DNA of 64,000 bases from Candidatus Liptonbacteria bacterium (GCA_016212635.1 JACRFR010000018.1:14061-78060), one strand, 5' to 3'; shown: positions 6,585-16,029, counted from the stretch's first letter. Numbers and translations: made by a program. The notes: generated by a model from the letters alone, not told the origin.

Positions 6585-8282
6585 TCATCCGGCTCGCTTC
6601 TTGATACTGGCCTTAATAAATTCCACAAACAGCGGGTGGGGCGATAAAGGCCGGCTCTTAAACTCCGGATGAAATTGAGTGCCGAGGAAGAAGGGATGTT
6701 TAGACCGGGGCAGTTCGAAGATTTCCATGAGTCGTCTGTCTGGCGAACGGCCGGAAAAAACGCCGCCGGCTTTTTCGATCTTCTCGATGTAGTCCGGATT
6801 CACCTCGTAGCGGTGACGGTGACGCTCGGAGATTAGCATGCCGCTTAGGGCAGATGGTTTATTGCCATGCTTTAGGGATTTAGACTGGGCGTCTTTCTTG
6901 TTCTTACTATACGCCATATGCGCTATGCTCTTTGCTTGTAAGACCGCGGGGTAGGCGCCCAGGCGCATGGAGCCGCCATAGTCCTTGCGCGCCAGCTTCT
7001 CGCGCTGTTCCGGCAGGATGTCGATCACGGGATGGGGTGTTTCAGAATCGATCTCGGTGGTATGGGCGGATTTCAACCCCGCCACGTGGCGCGCGAACTC
7101 CACCACCGCCAACTGCATGCCGTAGCACAGACCCAAATACGGAATTTTATGCTTGCGCGCGTATTCTACCACTCGGATTATGCCCTCTACTCCCCTACTA
7201 CCAAATCCTCCGGGCACGACTATGCCGCTATATCTCGCGAGCTCGCGAAGCTTCTTTGGGTCTTTTTCGAATTGCTCACTGTCAACCCAGCTAAATTTAG
7301 GAAGGGCTGCGTTGGCGTAACACGCATGTTTGATCGCCTCCAAAACAGAGATGTATGAATCGGTCAAGACAAAATTTCCGGTCCCGAAGTATTTACCCAC
7401 AATCGCGATATCCGCTGTTCGCGAGGCGGTTCGCACGGTTCGTTCCAACTTTCGCCACCCCGTAAGATCAGTGACGCGCGATCTTAGGCCCAGTTTCTTA
7501 AGTATTTTCGATCCCAATTCGTCTTTCTCAAAATTCAGGGGAATTTGATAGATGTTCTGGACGTCGGGCGCCGAGATCACAGAGCCTTTCTCGAGACCGC
7601 ACATAAACTCCAGTTTTTCTTTCCGCTTCTCATCCAGGGGTACCGCCGCCCGACCAAAAACAAAATCGGGGCGCAGCCCCACGGAATTTAAACTTCGAAC
7701 TGCGTGCTGAGTGGGCTTGGTTTTGAGCTCATTGCCTCCCGAACCGAGGGAGGGGATGTAGCTAACCAGGGCTAGGAGGACATCTTCGGGCTTCTTGAAT
7801 TTTAATAAGCGGACTGCCTCCAGGAATAACACGTTTTGATAATCACCGATTGTGCCTCCAATTTCGATAATGACCACATCCGCCTGTTTTTTCTTTCCTG
7901 CCAAATTAATCTTTTTAATAACTTCCAGGGGGATATCGGGTACCACGTGGACACATCGTCCTCCAAAACCCAGGTTGCGTTCCCGGGTAATGACTTCGAG
8001 GTAAACACTGCCGGTGGTCATGTAGTTGGCGCGGCTAAAATCCAAATCCAAAAACCGCTCGTAATTACCCATATCCTGATCGCACTCCGTGCCATCATCC
8101 AAAACATAAACTTCCCCATGTTCGGTGGGATTCATGGTACCCGCGTCCACGTTCACATAAGGGTCGATTTTTATTGCTGTCACCGCGAGGCCTCGCGCCT
8201 GCAACACCTTGCCGATGGAAGCCGCCGCAACTCCCTTGCCGACACTAGACATAACACCGCCGGCTACAAATATGTACTTCAT
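6585..8282 (-). CDS. pyrG: CTP synthase
   Basis: 565 residues. The N-terminal synthetase domain starts MKYIFVAGGVMSSVGKG (P-loop-like, 8-18) and carries KIDPYVNVDAGTMNP, GGTIGD and the UTP-binding SYIPSLG. The C-terminal class I glutamine amidotransferase domain has the nucleophile Cys386 in GLCYGMQ and a later His-x-Glu (FHPEF). It amidates UTP to CTP with glutamine and ATP. A lysine/serine-rich stretch of about 25 residues (YSKNKKDAQSKSLKHGNK region, about 455-480) interrupts the amidotransferase domain where most homologues have a short loop, resembling the in-frame insertions elsewhere in the window. Start ATG at 8282. Confidence 0.96.
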   Translation of the reverse strand: MKYIFVAGGVMSSVGKGVAAASIGKVLQARGLAVTAIKIDPYVNVDAGTMNPTEHGEVYVLDDGTECDQDMGNYERFLDLDFSRANYMTTGSVYLEVITRERNLGFGGRCVHVVPDIPLEVIKKINLAGKKKQADVVIIEIGGTIGDYQNVLFLEAVRLLKFKKPEDVLLALVSYIPSLGSGGNELKTKPTQHAVRSLNSVGLRPDFVFGRAAVPLDEKRKEKLEFMCGLEKGSVISAPDVQNIYQIPLNFEKDELGSKILKKLGLRSRVTDLTGWRKLERTVRTASRTADIAIVGKYFGTGNFVLTDSYISVLEAIKHACYANAALPKFSWVDSEQFEKDPKKLRELARYSGIVVPGGFGSRGVEGIIRVVEYARKHKIPYLGLCYGMQLAVVEFARHVAGLKSAHTTEIDSETPHPVIDILPEQREKLARKDYGGSMRLGAYPAVLQAKSIAHMAYSKNKKDAQSKSLKHGNKPSALSGMLISERHRHRYEVNPDYIEKIEKAGGVFSGRSPDRRLMEIFELPRSKHPFFLGTQFHPEFKSRPLSPHPLFVEFIKASIKKRAG

Positions 8283-8315
8283 GATGTAGATATGCTTGAA
8301 GAATAGCGCATGCGA

Positions 8316-8364
8316 ACTACCCCGCCTCGCCTCCCCTTAGCAAGGGGAGGAATCGAGGGGTCAA
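8316..8364. repeat. family B palindrome
   Basis: CCTCGCCTCCCCTTAG then CAAGGGGAGG with outer ACCCCGCC / GGGGTC: a copy of the AGGGGAGG palindrome family, in the pyrG upstream region. Confidence 0.65.
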
Positions 8365-8404
8365 GTTCGTATCATTAGTACCATTTGTATATTGGTATCG
8401 TTTC

Positions 8405-9730
8405 TCATAGATCCGCGGGGATCTCGTGGCTGGGCGCCAGCTTGGGATCGGTCGGCAGGGTAAAAGAGAAAATGCTGCCTCGGTTGACTTCGGATTGGAT
8501 GCTAAACTCCCCGCCGTGCGCCTTGATGATACTCTGAACGATAAATAAACCCAAGCCCGAGCCTTTGGTTTCGTATTTCAGGGCGTTTTCCGCGCGGAAG
8601 AATTTTTGTCCGATCTTGTCCAGCTCCTGCGGCGGGATGCCGATCCCGGTGTCGCGCACGGACAGTTTTTGGTAGGGGCGATCGGGCAGCTGTTCCAGCT
8701 TAACGATGATTTCCCCGTCTTTGATGTTGTAACGCACCGCATTTTCCAGCAGATTATTGATCACAATGGAGAGTTTTTGGGAATCTGCGATTGCGGGCGG
8801 CAATGGATCTTTGGGCCGATCGAAGTACAATTTGAGGCCGGCTTGTTGGACCAGGGGTAAAAGCTGGGTCATAAGCTTGTCCGCCAGGGCGGCGAGATCC
8901 AGCGGTTCTTTCTGGTAGCCAAAGTGGCCCTCTTCGATTTTGGCAATGGACAGCAGGTCTTCGGTAATTTTCGCCAATTCCCGGCTGGATCCCAGAGTGG
9001 CTTGAATAATGGTTTGCGCGCCGGGGTTCAGAGTAGAGTCGCTCGCGAGCGCCTCCAGGGCCCAAATAATTTCCGTGATGGGCGTACGCAGTTGATGCGA
9101 AGCTACGGTGATAAAGTCATTTTTGGAGCGGATCGACGCCAATTCCCGAGTGCGGTCGTGGACGATCTTAACAAACCCAATCAGGTTGCCCGATTCGTCG
9201 CGGATCAGCGAGGTTGCCACCCGGAGTTCCATCGCGGGCAACTCGAAAGACAGGTCGATTATCTCCGGATAGGTACCGGCCTCGGAGCGGGGCGCCATCA
9301 CGGGCGCGAGCGCCGGGTAGATAACTTGGGTCAGGCGCTGCAGTTCCGGCTTTTGGGCATCCCGCGGTTCGATCTTTTGCCGCACAACTTGGTCCGCGGT
9401 CACGCGAAACAACTTCTCGGCCGCGGGATTAAAGAAAATGATCCGGAAACTTGGGTCATAAGCGATCAGGGCGTCGCTCAAGCCGAATATAATATGGCGC
9501 AATTCGTTTTGCTCCCGCGTCACCTCCGGGCCCAGCGCCGCGGCGCGGCCAGTCTGGATAAAAGCCAGTCCGCCCAAGACCAGGAGCACAATCATGCCCA
9601 AATATCGCCAGGGGGCGGGCAGCCAAGCCAGCCCAATTAGAACCATCGCCCAGAGCGGGAGGGAAAACCAAAACACCCGCATGGCAGGCAAACGGATCGC
9701 TTCTTGTATTTGTTGACGCAATTTATCCAT
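8405..9730 (-). CDS. PAS-containing membrane sensor histidine kinase (orphan)
   Basis: 441 residues from the ATG at 9730 (MDKLRQQIQEAIR). The open frame continues upstream to 9886, but that part is read from the inserted element at 9785-9916 and is rejected as the start. Two adjacent transmembrane helices (about 20-65) are followed by a PAS domain (about 85-195), a HisKA dimer with the phospho-accepting His in ASHQLRTPI, and an HATPase with N box NNLLENAVRYN, G1 DTGIGI and G2 GSGLGL. It should autophosphorylate in response to an unknown membrane or cytoplasmic signal. No response regulator is encoded in the window. In the uninterrupted arrangement it would begin 7 nt after the native polA stop (9738-9740), so it was probably co-transcribed with polA. 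Confidence 0.88.
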   Translation of the reverse strand: MDKLRQQIQEAIRLPAMRVFWFSLPLWAMVLIGLAWLPAPWRYLGMIVLLVLGGLAFIQTGRAAALGPEVTREQNELRHIIFGLSDALIAYDPSFRIIFFNPAAEKLFRVTADQVVRQKIEPRDAQKPELQRLTQVIYPALAPVMAPRSEAGTYPEIIDLSFELPAMELRVATSLIRDESGNLIGFVKIVHDRTRELASIRSKNDFITVASHQLRTPITEIIWALEALASDSTLNPGAQTIIQATLGSSRELAKITEDLLSIAKIEEGHFGYQKEPLDLAALADKLMTQLLPLVQQAGLKLYFDRPKDPLPPAIADSQKLSIVINNLLENAVRYNIKDGEIIVKLEQLPDRPYQKLSVRDTGIGIPPQELDKIGQKFFRAENALKYETKGSGLGLFIVQSIIKAHGGEFSIQSEVNRGSIFSFTLPTDPKLAPSHEIPADL

Positions 9731-9784
9731 AACCAGATCAACCGTGCAGCTCGAGATGGCCCCAGTCCTTCCCGGTACAGACCT

Positions 9785-9916
9785 GGCGCTGTTCGAAAAC
9801 CCCAGGTTTGTCATTCCGGCGAAAGCCGGAATCCAGGTTTTCTTAGTCACTGGATCCCGGGTCAAGCCCGGGATGACGCTCGGCAAGCGGGGGAATCAAT
9901 GTTTTCGAACAGCGCC
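9785..9916. mobile_element. 132-bp MITE-like element, copy 1 (inside polA 3' end)
   Basis: Terminal inverted repeats GGCGCTGTTCGAAAAC (9785-9800) and GTTTTCGAACAGCGCC (9901-9916), 16 bp and perfect. The interior holds the widespread GTCATTCCGGCGAAAGC/CCGGAATCC and CCCGGG...CCCGGG hairpins. Flanking sequences TACAGACCT (9776-9784) and TGCAGACCT (9917-9925) match at 8 of 9 bases and look like a target duplication. 131 of the 132 bases are identical to the copy at 50606-50737, so movement is recent. No transposase is encoded; mobilisation in trans is inferred. Confidence 0.85.
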
Positions 9917-12386
9917 TGCAGACCTTGACTGATATCGGCACGCCAAGTTCTGGAGCGGCACGCTCCATCGCCTCGCGCAGCACGGGTATGGTTTCTTCTA
10001 TCTTATCATCGCGTATCTGGAACAGCAATTCATCATGGATCGAGAGAAGCAGTTGGACCGTACCGTCCCAGGAGTTGCGGCGCACTAATTCCGCGCGCGC
10101 TCGAATCATGGCCAGTTTGATCAGGTCGGCTCCGGAACCTTGCACGGGATGGTTGATCGCGGCCCGTCCCGCAGCCGCGACCAGGCGCGGGGAGTTGGAG
10201 ATGAACTCCGGAAAGTAGCGCCGGCGGCCAGTCAAGGTTTGGGTATAACCCAGAGTACGGGCGGTTTGTTGGGTCGCTTCCTGCCAATCGCGGACGCCCC
10301 GAAAATGCTGGAAATACGCGGCGATAAACTGGCGGGCGGCGGCCCGGTCGATGCCTCCCGTCCGGGCAAAAGCGCTTTCACCCATGCCGTAGATCAAACC
10401 GAAGTTCAGGGTTTTGGCGATCCGCCGATCCGCATCCGTTACGGCGGAGAGTGGTTTGCCCAAGATCTCGGCGGCAGTGGCACGATGCACGTCGCCACCC
10501 TGCCGAAAAACTTGGAGCAGCTGCGGGTCGCCGGAGAGCACTGCCAGGATGCGCAATTCCAATTGGGAATAGTCCAGAGTAACCAGGGTGTGCCCCGGGT
10601 CTGACTGGAAGACACTCCGCAGCGCCGGCGCCCAAGGCGAGTCGCGGGGAATGTTCTGTAAGTTTGGGTTTTGGGAACTTAAGCGTCCGGTGGCGGTGCC
10701 GGTCTGGATAAATTCGGTGTGAGCGCGGCCTATGGAACGAGCCAGTTCCAAAAGCGGCAGGATGTAGGTGGATCGAATCTTGAAGTGTTCTCGATAAGCC
10801 AAGATTGAGGATATGGCCGGATGTCGGTCCGAGAGTTCGGCCAAGCGCTCCGCGTCGGTGGAACGGCTGGCTCTGACCGCGCTGGGCGGCAGAAGTTTCA
10901 GCTCCTCGAAGAGCACGGTAGCCAGTTGCGCCGGGGAGTTCAGATTGAACTCGTGTCCTATTGATCTATAGATTTTTTGTTCCAGCTCTTGGATGGCCCG
11001 GCCTAGTTCGTGCTGGATGGTTACGAGTCGAGCCGCATCCAAACGAATGCCGCGTTGTTCCATCTCCGCCAAGATCCGGAGCACGGGCATTTCCACTTGT
11101 TCGAAAACAGCAAGTAGCTGATTGTGCTGCAGTTTAGTTCTTAGAGCGGCGTACAGCTCCGCCAAATCGCGCTCGTTTACCCTGTTAGAATCTTCGTTTC
11201 TAACGGGGTTTAGCCGGCCATCGCGTCCCAAAATACGCGCCGCGACCGTGGCGGGTGCATAATCTTTAAGGTCGGGCTCGAGCAGCCAAAAGGCCACGCC
11301 TAAATCGGCGTAGGGCGGTACCAAGTCTTGACCTTGTGCCCAGGCCCGTTTCAGGGCGGTTTTTAGATCAAAACCGATCTTGATCCGGCGAGGATCATTT
11401 TGCCCGGGCCAGGCCGCCGTTTGGCTGGAAATTACCCAGCAAGCCCGCGATTCGTCTCCGGCGTCCACGGGGGAAGAAGTTGGAGGGGCGAAAAGGCCGC
11501 CGAGAGTCCGGGGAGGCGGGGTGGGGGTGGTTGGTTTAGGAACCAGAGAATCGAAACCAAGCTGGCGGAAGGTGGCCGCGGGCTCGCCGGGCGCATGGTC
11601 TCGCACCCGGAGTTGTTCCAGGTTCTGGATCGGCAGTTCGGCATCGCGTTTTAAGGTGACTAGTTCGCGGGAAAGCAGTATTTGTTTCCGGAAAGGTTCC
11701 AGTTTAGCCCGCAGTTTGGCATCTTGGGACGATTGCTGAAGCAGCGCATCCAGGGTGTGATATTCGGCCAGCCAACCAGAGGCAGTTTTAGGCCCAACTC
11801 CGGGCACACCCGGAACATTGTCGGAGGCATCGCCCACTAACGCTTTATAATCCACCAGCTGATTCGGGGCCAGGCCATACCGTTCCCGAACGGCGGCGGA
11901 GTTGTACACAATGGTGTCGCTGATCCCTTTTTTAAACGTGCGGATGGCTATGTGGCCGTCGTCGACCAGCTGCAGAGAGTCTAGGTCGCCGGTCAGGACT
12001 ATGATCTTTAAATCCTCTTCTCGCCGAAATTTTTCCGCCAGGGTCGCGATAATGTCATCCGCTTCCACGCCGGGACATTCCACGCTGGTGATGCCCAAGA
12101 TTGCGAAGAGGTCCCGGGCGGCAATGATCTGGGTTACCAATTCTCCGGGAGTGGGTGGACGCTGGGCTTTATAGGCCGGAAATTGGAGTTTGCGGAAGGT
12201 AGGTTCGGGACGGTCGAACGCGGCGGCGGCGAAATCCGGTTTGCCTTCGCGCCAAAGTTTCAAGAGGATGCGGGCCACGCCGTAGAGCGCTCCGGTGGGA
12301 CGGCCATCCGGAGCCGAGAGCGGCGGCAGGGCGTGAAACATCCGGTGGATGAGCGAGTTGGCGTCTAAGAGGAGGAGGGTTTTCAT
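9843..12386 (-). CDS. polA: DNA polymerase I with element-altered C-terminus
   Basis: 847 residues. The N-terminal 5'-3' exonuclease domain (about 1-290) contains LLLDANSLIHRMFHAL, DDIIATLA and DASDNVPGVPGVGPKTA. The middle region lacks the aspartate/glutamate proofreading motifs, so 3'-5' exonuclease activity is probably absent. The polymerase domain has motif A DYSQLELRILAVLSGD, motif B AKTLNFGLIYGM and motif C SIHDELLF. A Pro-rich linker (about 300-335) and an NPVRNEDSNRVNE insertion (palindrome at 11180) are unusual. The present C-terminus after VKVC is 24 residues read from the inserted element; the native tail TGKDWGHLELHG with its stop survives at 9784-9738. Start ATG at 12386. Confidence 0.93.
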   Translation of the reverse strand: MKTLLLLDANSLIHRMFHALPPLSAPDGRPTGALYGVARILLKLWREGKPDFAAAAFDRPEPTFRKLQFPAYKAQRPPTPGELVTQIIAARDLFAILGITSVECPGVEADDIIATLAEKFRREEDLKIIVLTGDLDSLQLVDDGHIAIRTFKKGISDTIVYNSAAVRERYGLAPNQLVDYKALVGDASDNVPGVPGVGPKTASGWLAEYHTLDALLQQSSQDAKLRAKLEPFRKQILLSRELVTLKRDAELPIQNLEQLRVRDHAPGEPAATFRQLGFDSLVPKPTTPTPPPRTLGGLFAPPTSSPVDAGDESRACWVISSQTAAWPGQNDPRRIKIGFDLKTALKRAWAQGQDLVPPYADLGVAFWLLEPDLKDYAPATVAARILGRDGRLNPVRNEDSNRVNERDLAELYAALRTKLQHNQLLAVFEQVEMPVLRILAEMEQRGIRLDAARLVTIQHELGRAIQELEQKIYRSIGHEFNLNSPAQLATVLFEELKLLPPSAVRASRSTDAERLAELSDRHPAISSILAYREHFKIRSTYILPLLELARSIGRAHTEFIQTGTATGRLSSQNPNLQNIPRDSPWAPALRSVFQSDPGHTLVTLDYSQLELRILAVLSGDPQLLQVFRQGGDVHRATAAEILGKPLSAVTDADRRIAKTLNFGLIYGMGESAFARTGGIDRAAARQFIAAYFQHFRGVRDWQEATQQTARTLGYTQTLTGRRRYFPEFISNSPRLVAAAGRAAINHPVQGSGADLIKLAMIRARAELVRRNSWDGTVQLLLSIHDELLFQIRDDKIEETIPVLREAMERAAPELGVPISVKVCRRCSKTLIPPLAERHPGLDPGSSD
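11180..11210. repeat. palindromic insertion inside polA
   Basis: GTTAGAA (11184-11190), six-base loop, TTCTAAC (11198-11204), with outer CCC/GGGG bases. It encodes LNPVRNEDSNRVN in a loop of PolA that is not conserved. Related TTCTCT/TAACGGGG palindromes lie in the class A penicillin-binding protein gene (24749) and in the Pro-rich secretion-locus gene (38094). Confidence 0.55.
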
Positions 12387-12446
12387 AAGAGTAATCGCAA
12401 ATAACGCTAATTGGAGAGGTAATAACGCGAATGAAACAAGGATTAA

Positions 12447-12938
12447 TTAATTACTAATTTCTAATTTAGATAGCCTCCGCCCGCCGATTTCGATGGCTCG
12501 CTCGTGTTCGCGCTGTCCGTGGTGGAAGCGTAGCCAAACTGTCTGGCGAGAGGGCAGTGCGCGGGGCAAACGATCCGCCCATTCTATTAATACTATATTT
12601 TGGGGATCGGCCAGGAGCGCCGCGAAGTCGAGCGGACCGAGTTGGGCGTGTTGTTGCAGACGGTAAAAATCCAAATGAAACGCCCGTTTCCAGTTTCGCT
12701 TTCGGAGGACATACTTTTTCATCAACACAAACGTGGGGCTGGTCAGGCGGCCGCGCACGCCCAGCGCGCGCAGGAACCCTTGAATAAAGGTGGTCTTGCC
12801 GCTGCCTAAATCCCCCGCCAGGGCGATCACCAGGGCGCGCTTGGGACCGTGATGGGACTTGTTATCCGAGAGGGTTTGCGCCCAGGCCGCTCCCAGTTTT
12901 ACTGTCGCGCGGGAAGAACAGGTTGTAAATTTGGTCAT
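12447..12938 (-). CDS. tsaE: tRNA threonylcarbamoyladenosine biosynthesis ATPase TsaE
   Basis: 163 residues from the ATG at 12938 (MTKFTTCSSRAT), the start that matches the family. GDLGSGKTTFIQGF at about 42-55 is the Walker A loop, SPTF follows in switch position, and HLDFYRL (the conserved D-x-Y-R-L) and LIEWADRL are the other TsaE signatures. TsaE drives the TsaB/TsaD complex that makes t6A37 on ANN-decoding tRNAs. The C-terminal tail is basic and about 15 residues longer than average. Its 5' end overlaps the 3' end of the lamin-tail gene by 77 bp, implying translational coupling. Confidence 0.92.
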   Translation of the reverse strand: MTKFTTCSSRATVKLGAAWAQTLSDNKSHHGPKRALVIALAGDLGSGKTTFIQGFLRALGVRGRLTSPTFVLMKKYVLRKRNWKRAFHLDFYRLQQHAQLGPLDFAALLADPQNIVLIEWADRLPRALPSRQTVWLRFHHGQREHERAIEIGGRRLSKLEISN

Positions 12939-13434
12939 ATTGCTTAAATAGGAACAGGCTAGCGCCAGCCAGCGCCAGGGCAACGCCCAGGGCCAACAGC
13001 ATTATATCCCAAAAACTACCCGCTGACCGAACCACTAGGCTGGAGGGATAGGTGTCTTGAGTTAGAACTGCCGCCAACTGGTTGGCTCGTCCCGGAGTCG
13101 GCTCCGAGAACCGGAAGTGGTTCCCAAATCGGCTGAAACTCCGCCCCTCCGACGCCGCACCCAGAAATGCCGCCTGGTCGGCCAACTGACCCCCGGCCGC
13201 ATACAGACTGACTGCTCCGCCCTGATTCCCCAGGGTGAGTTTAGTTTCGGACCGAGCAAGCAGCGCATATCCATGGGGAGCGATAACTCCATCCAGGGCC
13301 ACGCTTTTTTTATTCACCGCCAACTGCCAGTTTTGGAGATTGACCGGCGCGTCTCCGGTATTTACCAGCTCCACCCATTCGCCCCGGGCATCATTTCCTT
13401 TGGGGTTGGGCAGCCATTCGTTGATGAGAATCAT
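12862..13434 (-). CDS. lamin-tail-domain (LTD) protein with C-terminal membrane anchor
   Basis: 190 residues. It opens directly with the LTD fold: ILINEWLPNPKGND, GEWVELVNTGDAPVNLQNWQL, then IAPHGYALLAR and GNQGGAVSLY. These are the diagnostic Ig-like LTD strands (about 1-115). A hydrophobic helix at about 142-163 (IMLLALGVALALAGASLFLF) and a short basic tail follow. There is no signal peptide at the N-terminus, so either the domain is cytoplasmic with a tail anchor or the true start lies elsewhere. Bacterial LTD proteins are commonly surface-associated or found with nucleases; the role here is unknown. It is located 18 nt downstream of res. Confidence 0.75.
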   Translation of the reverse strand: MILINEWLPNPKGNDARGEWVELVNTGDAPVNLQNWQLAVNKKSVALDGVIAPHGYALLARSETKLTLGNQGGAVSLYAAGGQLADQAAFLGAASEGRSFSRFGNHFRFSEPTPGRANQLAAVLTQDTYPSSLVVRSAGSFWDIMLLALGVALALAGASLFLFKQYDQIYNLFFPRDSKTGSGLGANPLG

Positions 13435-13451
13435 ATTAAAGAGATTCGAAC

Positions 13452-15965
13452 TTACACTGAATTAAAAAGTGAATTAAATTTCCGCCTCCATTCGTTTTCG
13501 AAAATAACTTGGAAATTTATATGGCTCTTTTGGAGTGCTAATCCCAAATCGCTCATTTTCTTTTCGTCCGCCATTTTATTGCACACTTCGAAAAGCGACT
13601 TTTTGTAATCGGTATCCTCGTTTTTTAGGTGCACCCCTTTTGTTTCGATTATAAACACCGACCCGCCGACCTTTCCGTTGGCTACGGAGAAAATAAAGTC
13701 GGGGTACACTTTTTGTTTTTTCCACCCTTGAATGGCATAATCGCTACGCGCGACATTCCGGAACCAGAAAAACAACTTGTCCTGGTCCTCTAGATACCAT
13801 GCCACCGCTTTTTCTGTTTTGTTAAACTCGTCCTCTGCTACGAATTCAAACAAGCTTCTCTGAAGCGGCTGCCCATCATTTCGTAAGAGTGGGCGTGATA
13901 AAGTTTTTGCCTTGATTTGCTTAGGGAATTTGAAGCCGAGATCGTTTCCGATCACCAGAAACTTCAGTCGTCCCGCGTCAAGAAGTTTTTGAAACACTTG
14001 TTTCGAAAGGCGATTTTTCTCGCTTGAAAGAAGTTTGCGCAATTCCTCGATAACAAAAACAAAATTATTGGCCACCAATTTAATATTGTGCCGGGCAATT
14101 AATTCTTTAAGCACCAAGGCACCGATTTTATAGGAAAGCCATGGATTGGGTACAATATCGAGCAGGTGCCGAGCGAGAAAAACTTCATCTAACTTTAAAG
14201 CGCCGCTTCTCAAATGTTTTACACCCTGTTGTTCGATAAGTTTGTGCGGGTTGGTAGCTAGCGACACGATCTGCTCGATGTCTTTTTCTTCGATGAGGGA
14301 GAGGGGAAGCGAATACATCGGCTCGATATTTATTTCATTCCAGTCAATGCGGCTTGCAATGTCGCGCTCATAATTTACGACCCAAGATTCCCGCCCGTCT
14401 TGCATGACGAATACGGGCAGGATAATCTGGCTCACCGCTTTTTTGAATTTTTCCCGAATCAAAACGTTTTTTTCTCTAACCGCTTCTGATCCTTCAAGGC
14501 CTTCGTCCGTTACCACTTGCCCCGCAAGATCGCCAAGCCCCTCCTGTTCGAATCCTGATCGAATGTTCGACAAAAGAGCGCTGGCTCGTTGTTGGTAGCA
14601 AAACACATAACTTTCATCAAGCTCTTTCACTTTTGTTTTCCTTGCGAACGGCTGACGAAGAATGCGTCCAACGAGCTGGGTTAAAGCATTCTGGGATGTC
14701 GGATTTGAAAGAATGGTTAGCACATACGCAAACGGGCAGTCCCAGCCCTCCTGAAGCGCTTGCTTGGTTATGATGTACCTGATCTGACAATCCCGCGACA
14801 AAAGTCCGCCCACGTCATCGACCTCTTTAAGTTCGTCCTTCTCGCTTGTTTTAGTGGCGATCTGCTCGGCCGGAATGCCCATGGTTTTTATGAGAAACTC
14901 GCGCACGTCTTCGGCGTGGATACGCCCGCTATCCCTTTGGTCTTTTCCGGTTCGTTCAACTTGAATCAAAACAATCGGGCGGATATAGGCTCCTTTATTC
15001 GCCTCGTACTCTTGTGCTTTTTCTTCTAAAAAACCGCGATGGTTTACCGCCGCCAAAAGTGTATCTTTCCAATCCGTGCTCGCCTTATTGATGATGTGCA
15101 GGTCAAGCTTAATCATTCCCTCCTGATTAAGTTCCGCGCCGCGAATATCAACCAAAATATTGCTTTCTTCCGGCGGTGTTGCGGAAAGTTCAAGAATCAT
15201 CAAGGGGTTGAAACTGCGAAGCGTGCTCTGCGCCGTTTCACTGTATGCTTTGTGTCCCTCGTCAAGAATGATTAAAGGATTTAAAAGCCGGAGCGTGTTT
15301 CCCAGTGATGTTTTGATCTGATATTCCCAAAAGTTTCCCGCCTCGCCATAAGTATTGAGGTTGGGAATTTGTTTTAGTAATTCTTGATTGGCCTTGATGT
15401 TGTCCTCTGGCGGGAAGAAGTCCTGAAAACCGCCATTGTCTTTAAACATCCGGAGTGTCTCTTTGTTTTGACGCGAAGCCGACGGCAACATCAGTATAAG
15501 GACTACTAGATTTTCGTTTATATCGAGCGGGACAAACCGATCCGTTTTCTCCAAAATCGTAGTCCGACCACCACTCGCAATATCAAGGTGTTGCCGATAG
15601 GGATGTTCTCGATCTCGTAAACTTCTTATCGTTTGATTATAAATTTGCGTGGTGGGCACTATCCAAAGAATAAGCCCTGTGCGCTTTTTGAGATAAGTTG
15701 TATTGATGAGATCGATCGCCTTTACGGCAAGCAGTGTTTTGCCGCCGCCGGTTGGGATCTTGAGGCAGAAGTTAGGCAATGGATTACCAATGCCGTTTTT
15801 ATGCGAGTGATACTTCTTGCCGACTTCTGCCTTTTCCCACGCCTTCGCCGGAAAATCTATCTCCAGCTCCGGGTTTTGCGCGGCTTTCGTGCGCCAACCA
15901 TTAAGTTGCTCGAGGTAATGCTTGAGCTGTTCCAGGGTCTTTATTTGATAATCCTTGAGTTCCAT
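13452..15965 (-). CDS. type III restriction enzyme, Res subunit (helicase-nuclease)
   Basis: 837 residues. Helicase superfamily 2 motifs in order: Q-like DYQIKTLEQL, motif I PTGGGKT (71-77), motif II DEGH, motif III SATPP, motif V EGWDCPFAY and motif VI QLVGRILRQP. The C-terminus has a PD-(D/E)XK-type nuclease: YPDFIF followed by FIIETKG. These match ATP-dependent Res subunits that translocate on DNA and cut when two unmethylated sites meet. The partner Mod is at 16761-18458, separated by an NYN protein. The gene is clearly AT-richer than polA or ruvB next door, suggesting acquisition by transfer. Start ATG at 15965; tandem DnaA boxes lie just upstream on the other strand. Confidence 0.9.
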   Translation of the reverse strand: MELKDYQIKTLEQLKHYLEQLNGWRTKAAQNPELEIDFPAKAWEKAEVGKKYHSHKNGIGNPLPNFCLKIPTGGGKTLLAVKAIDLINTTYLKKRTGLILWIVPTTQIYNQTIRSLRDREHPYRQHLDIASGGRTTILEKTDRFVPLDINENLVVLILMLPSASRQNKETLRMFKDNGGFQDFFPPEDNIKANQELLKQIPNLNTYGEAGNFWEYQIKTSLGNTLRLLNPLIILDEGHKAYSETAQSTLRSFNPLMILELSATPPEESNILVDIRGAELNQEGMIKLDLHIINKASTDWKDTLLAAVNHRGFLEEKAQEYEANKGAYIRPIVLIQVERTGKDQRDSGRIHAEDVREFLIKTMGIPAEQIATKTSEKDELKEVDDVGGLLSRDCQIRYIITKQALQEGWDCPFAYVLTILSNPTSQNALTQLVGRILRQPFARKTKVKELDESYVFCYQQRASALLSNIRSGFEQEGLGDLAGQVVTDEGLEGSEAVREKNVLIREKFKKAVSQIILPVFVMQDGRESWVVNYERDIASRIDWNEINIEPMYSLPLSLIEEKDIEQIVSLATNPHKLIEQQGVKHLRSGALKLDEVFLARHLLDIVPNPWLSYKIGALVLKELIARHNIKLVANNFVFVIEELRKLLSSEKNRLSKQVFQKLLDAGRLKFLVIGNDLGFKFPKQIKAKTLSRPLLRNDGQPLQRSLFEFVAEDEFNKTEKAVAWYLEDQDKLFFWFRNVARSDYAIQGWKKQKVYPDFIFSVANGKVGGSVFIIETKGVHLKNEDTDYKKSLFEVCNKMADEKKMSDLGLALQKSHINFQVIFENEWRRKFNSLFNSV

Positions 15966-15973
15966 GGGTCGCC

Positions 15974-16024
15974 TGTGGATAACTGTGGATAACTTTGACT
16001 TTCTACATTAATCTCTGCTATACT
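15974..16024 (+). promoter_or_regulatory. extended -10 promoter preceded by tandem perfect DnaA boxes
   Basis: TTGACT (15995-16000), 18-bp spacer ending TGC, TATACT (16019-16024). Two perfect DnaA-box sequences, TGTGGATAA at 15974-15982 and 15984-15992, sit head-to-tail immediately upstream of -35. The promoter points rightward into a short hairpin-terminated segment. On the minus strand the same boxes lie just upstream of the res start codon, so they could also affect res. Confidence 0.55.
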
Positions 16025-16029
16025 GCAGG

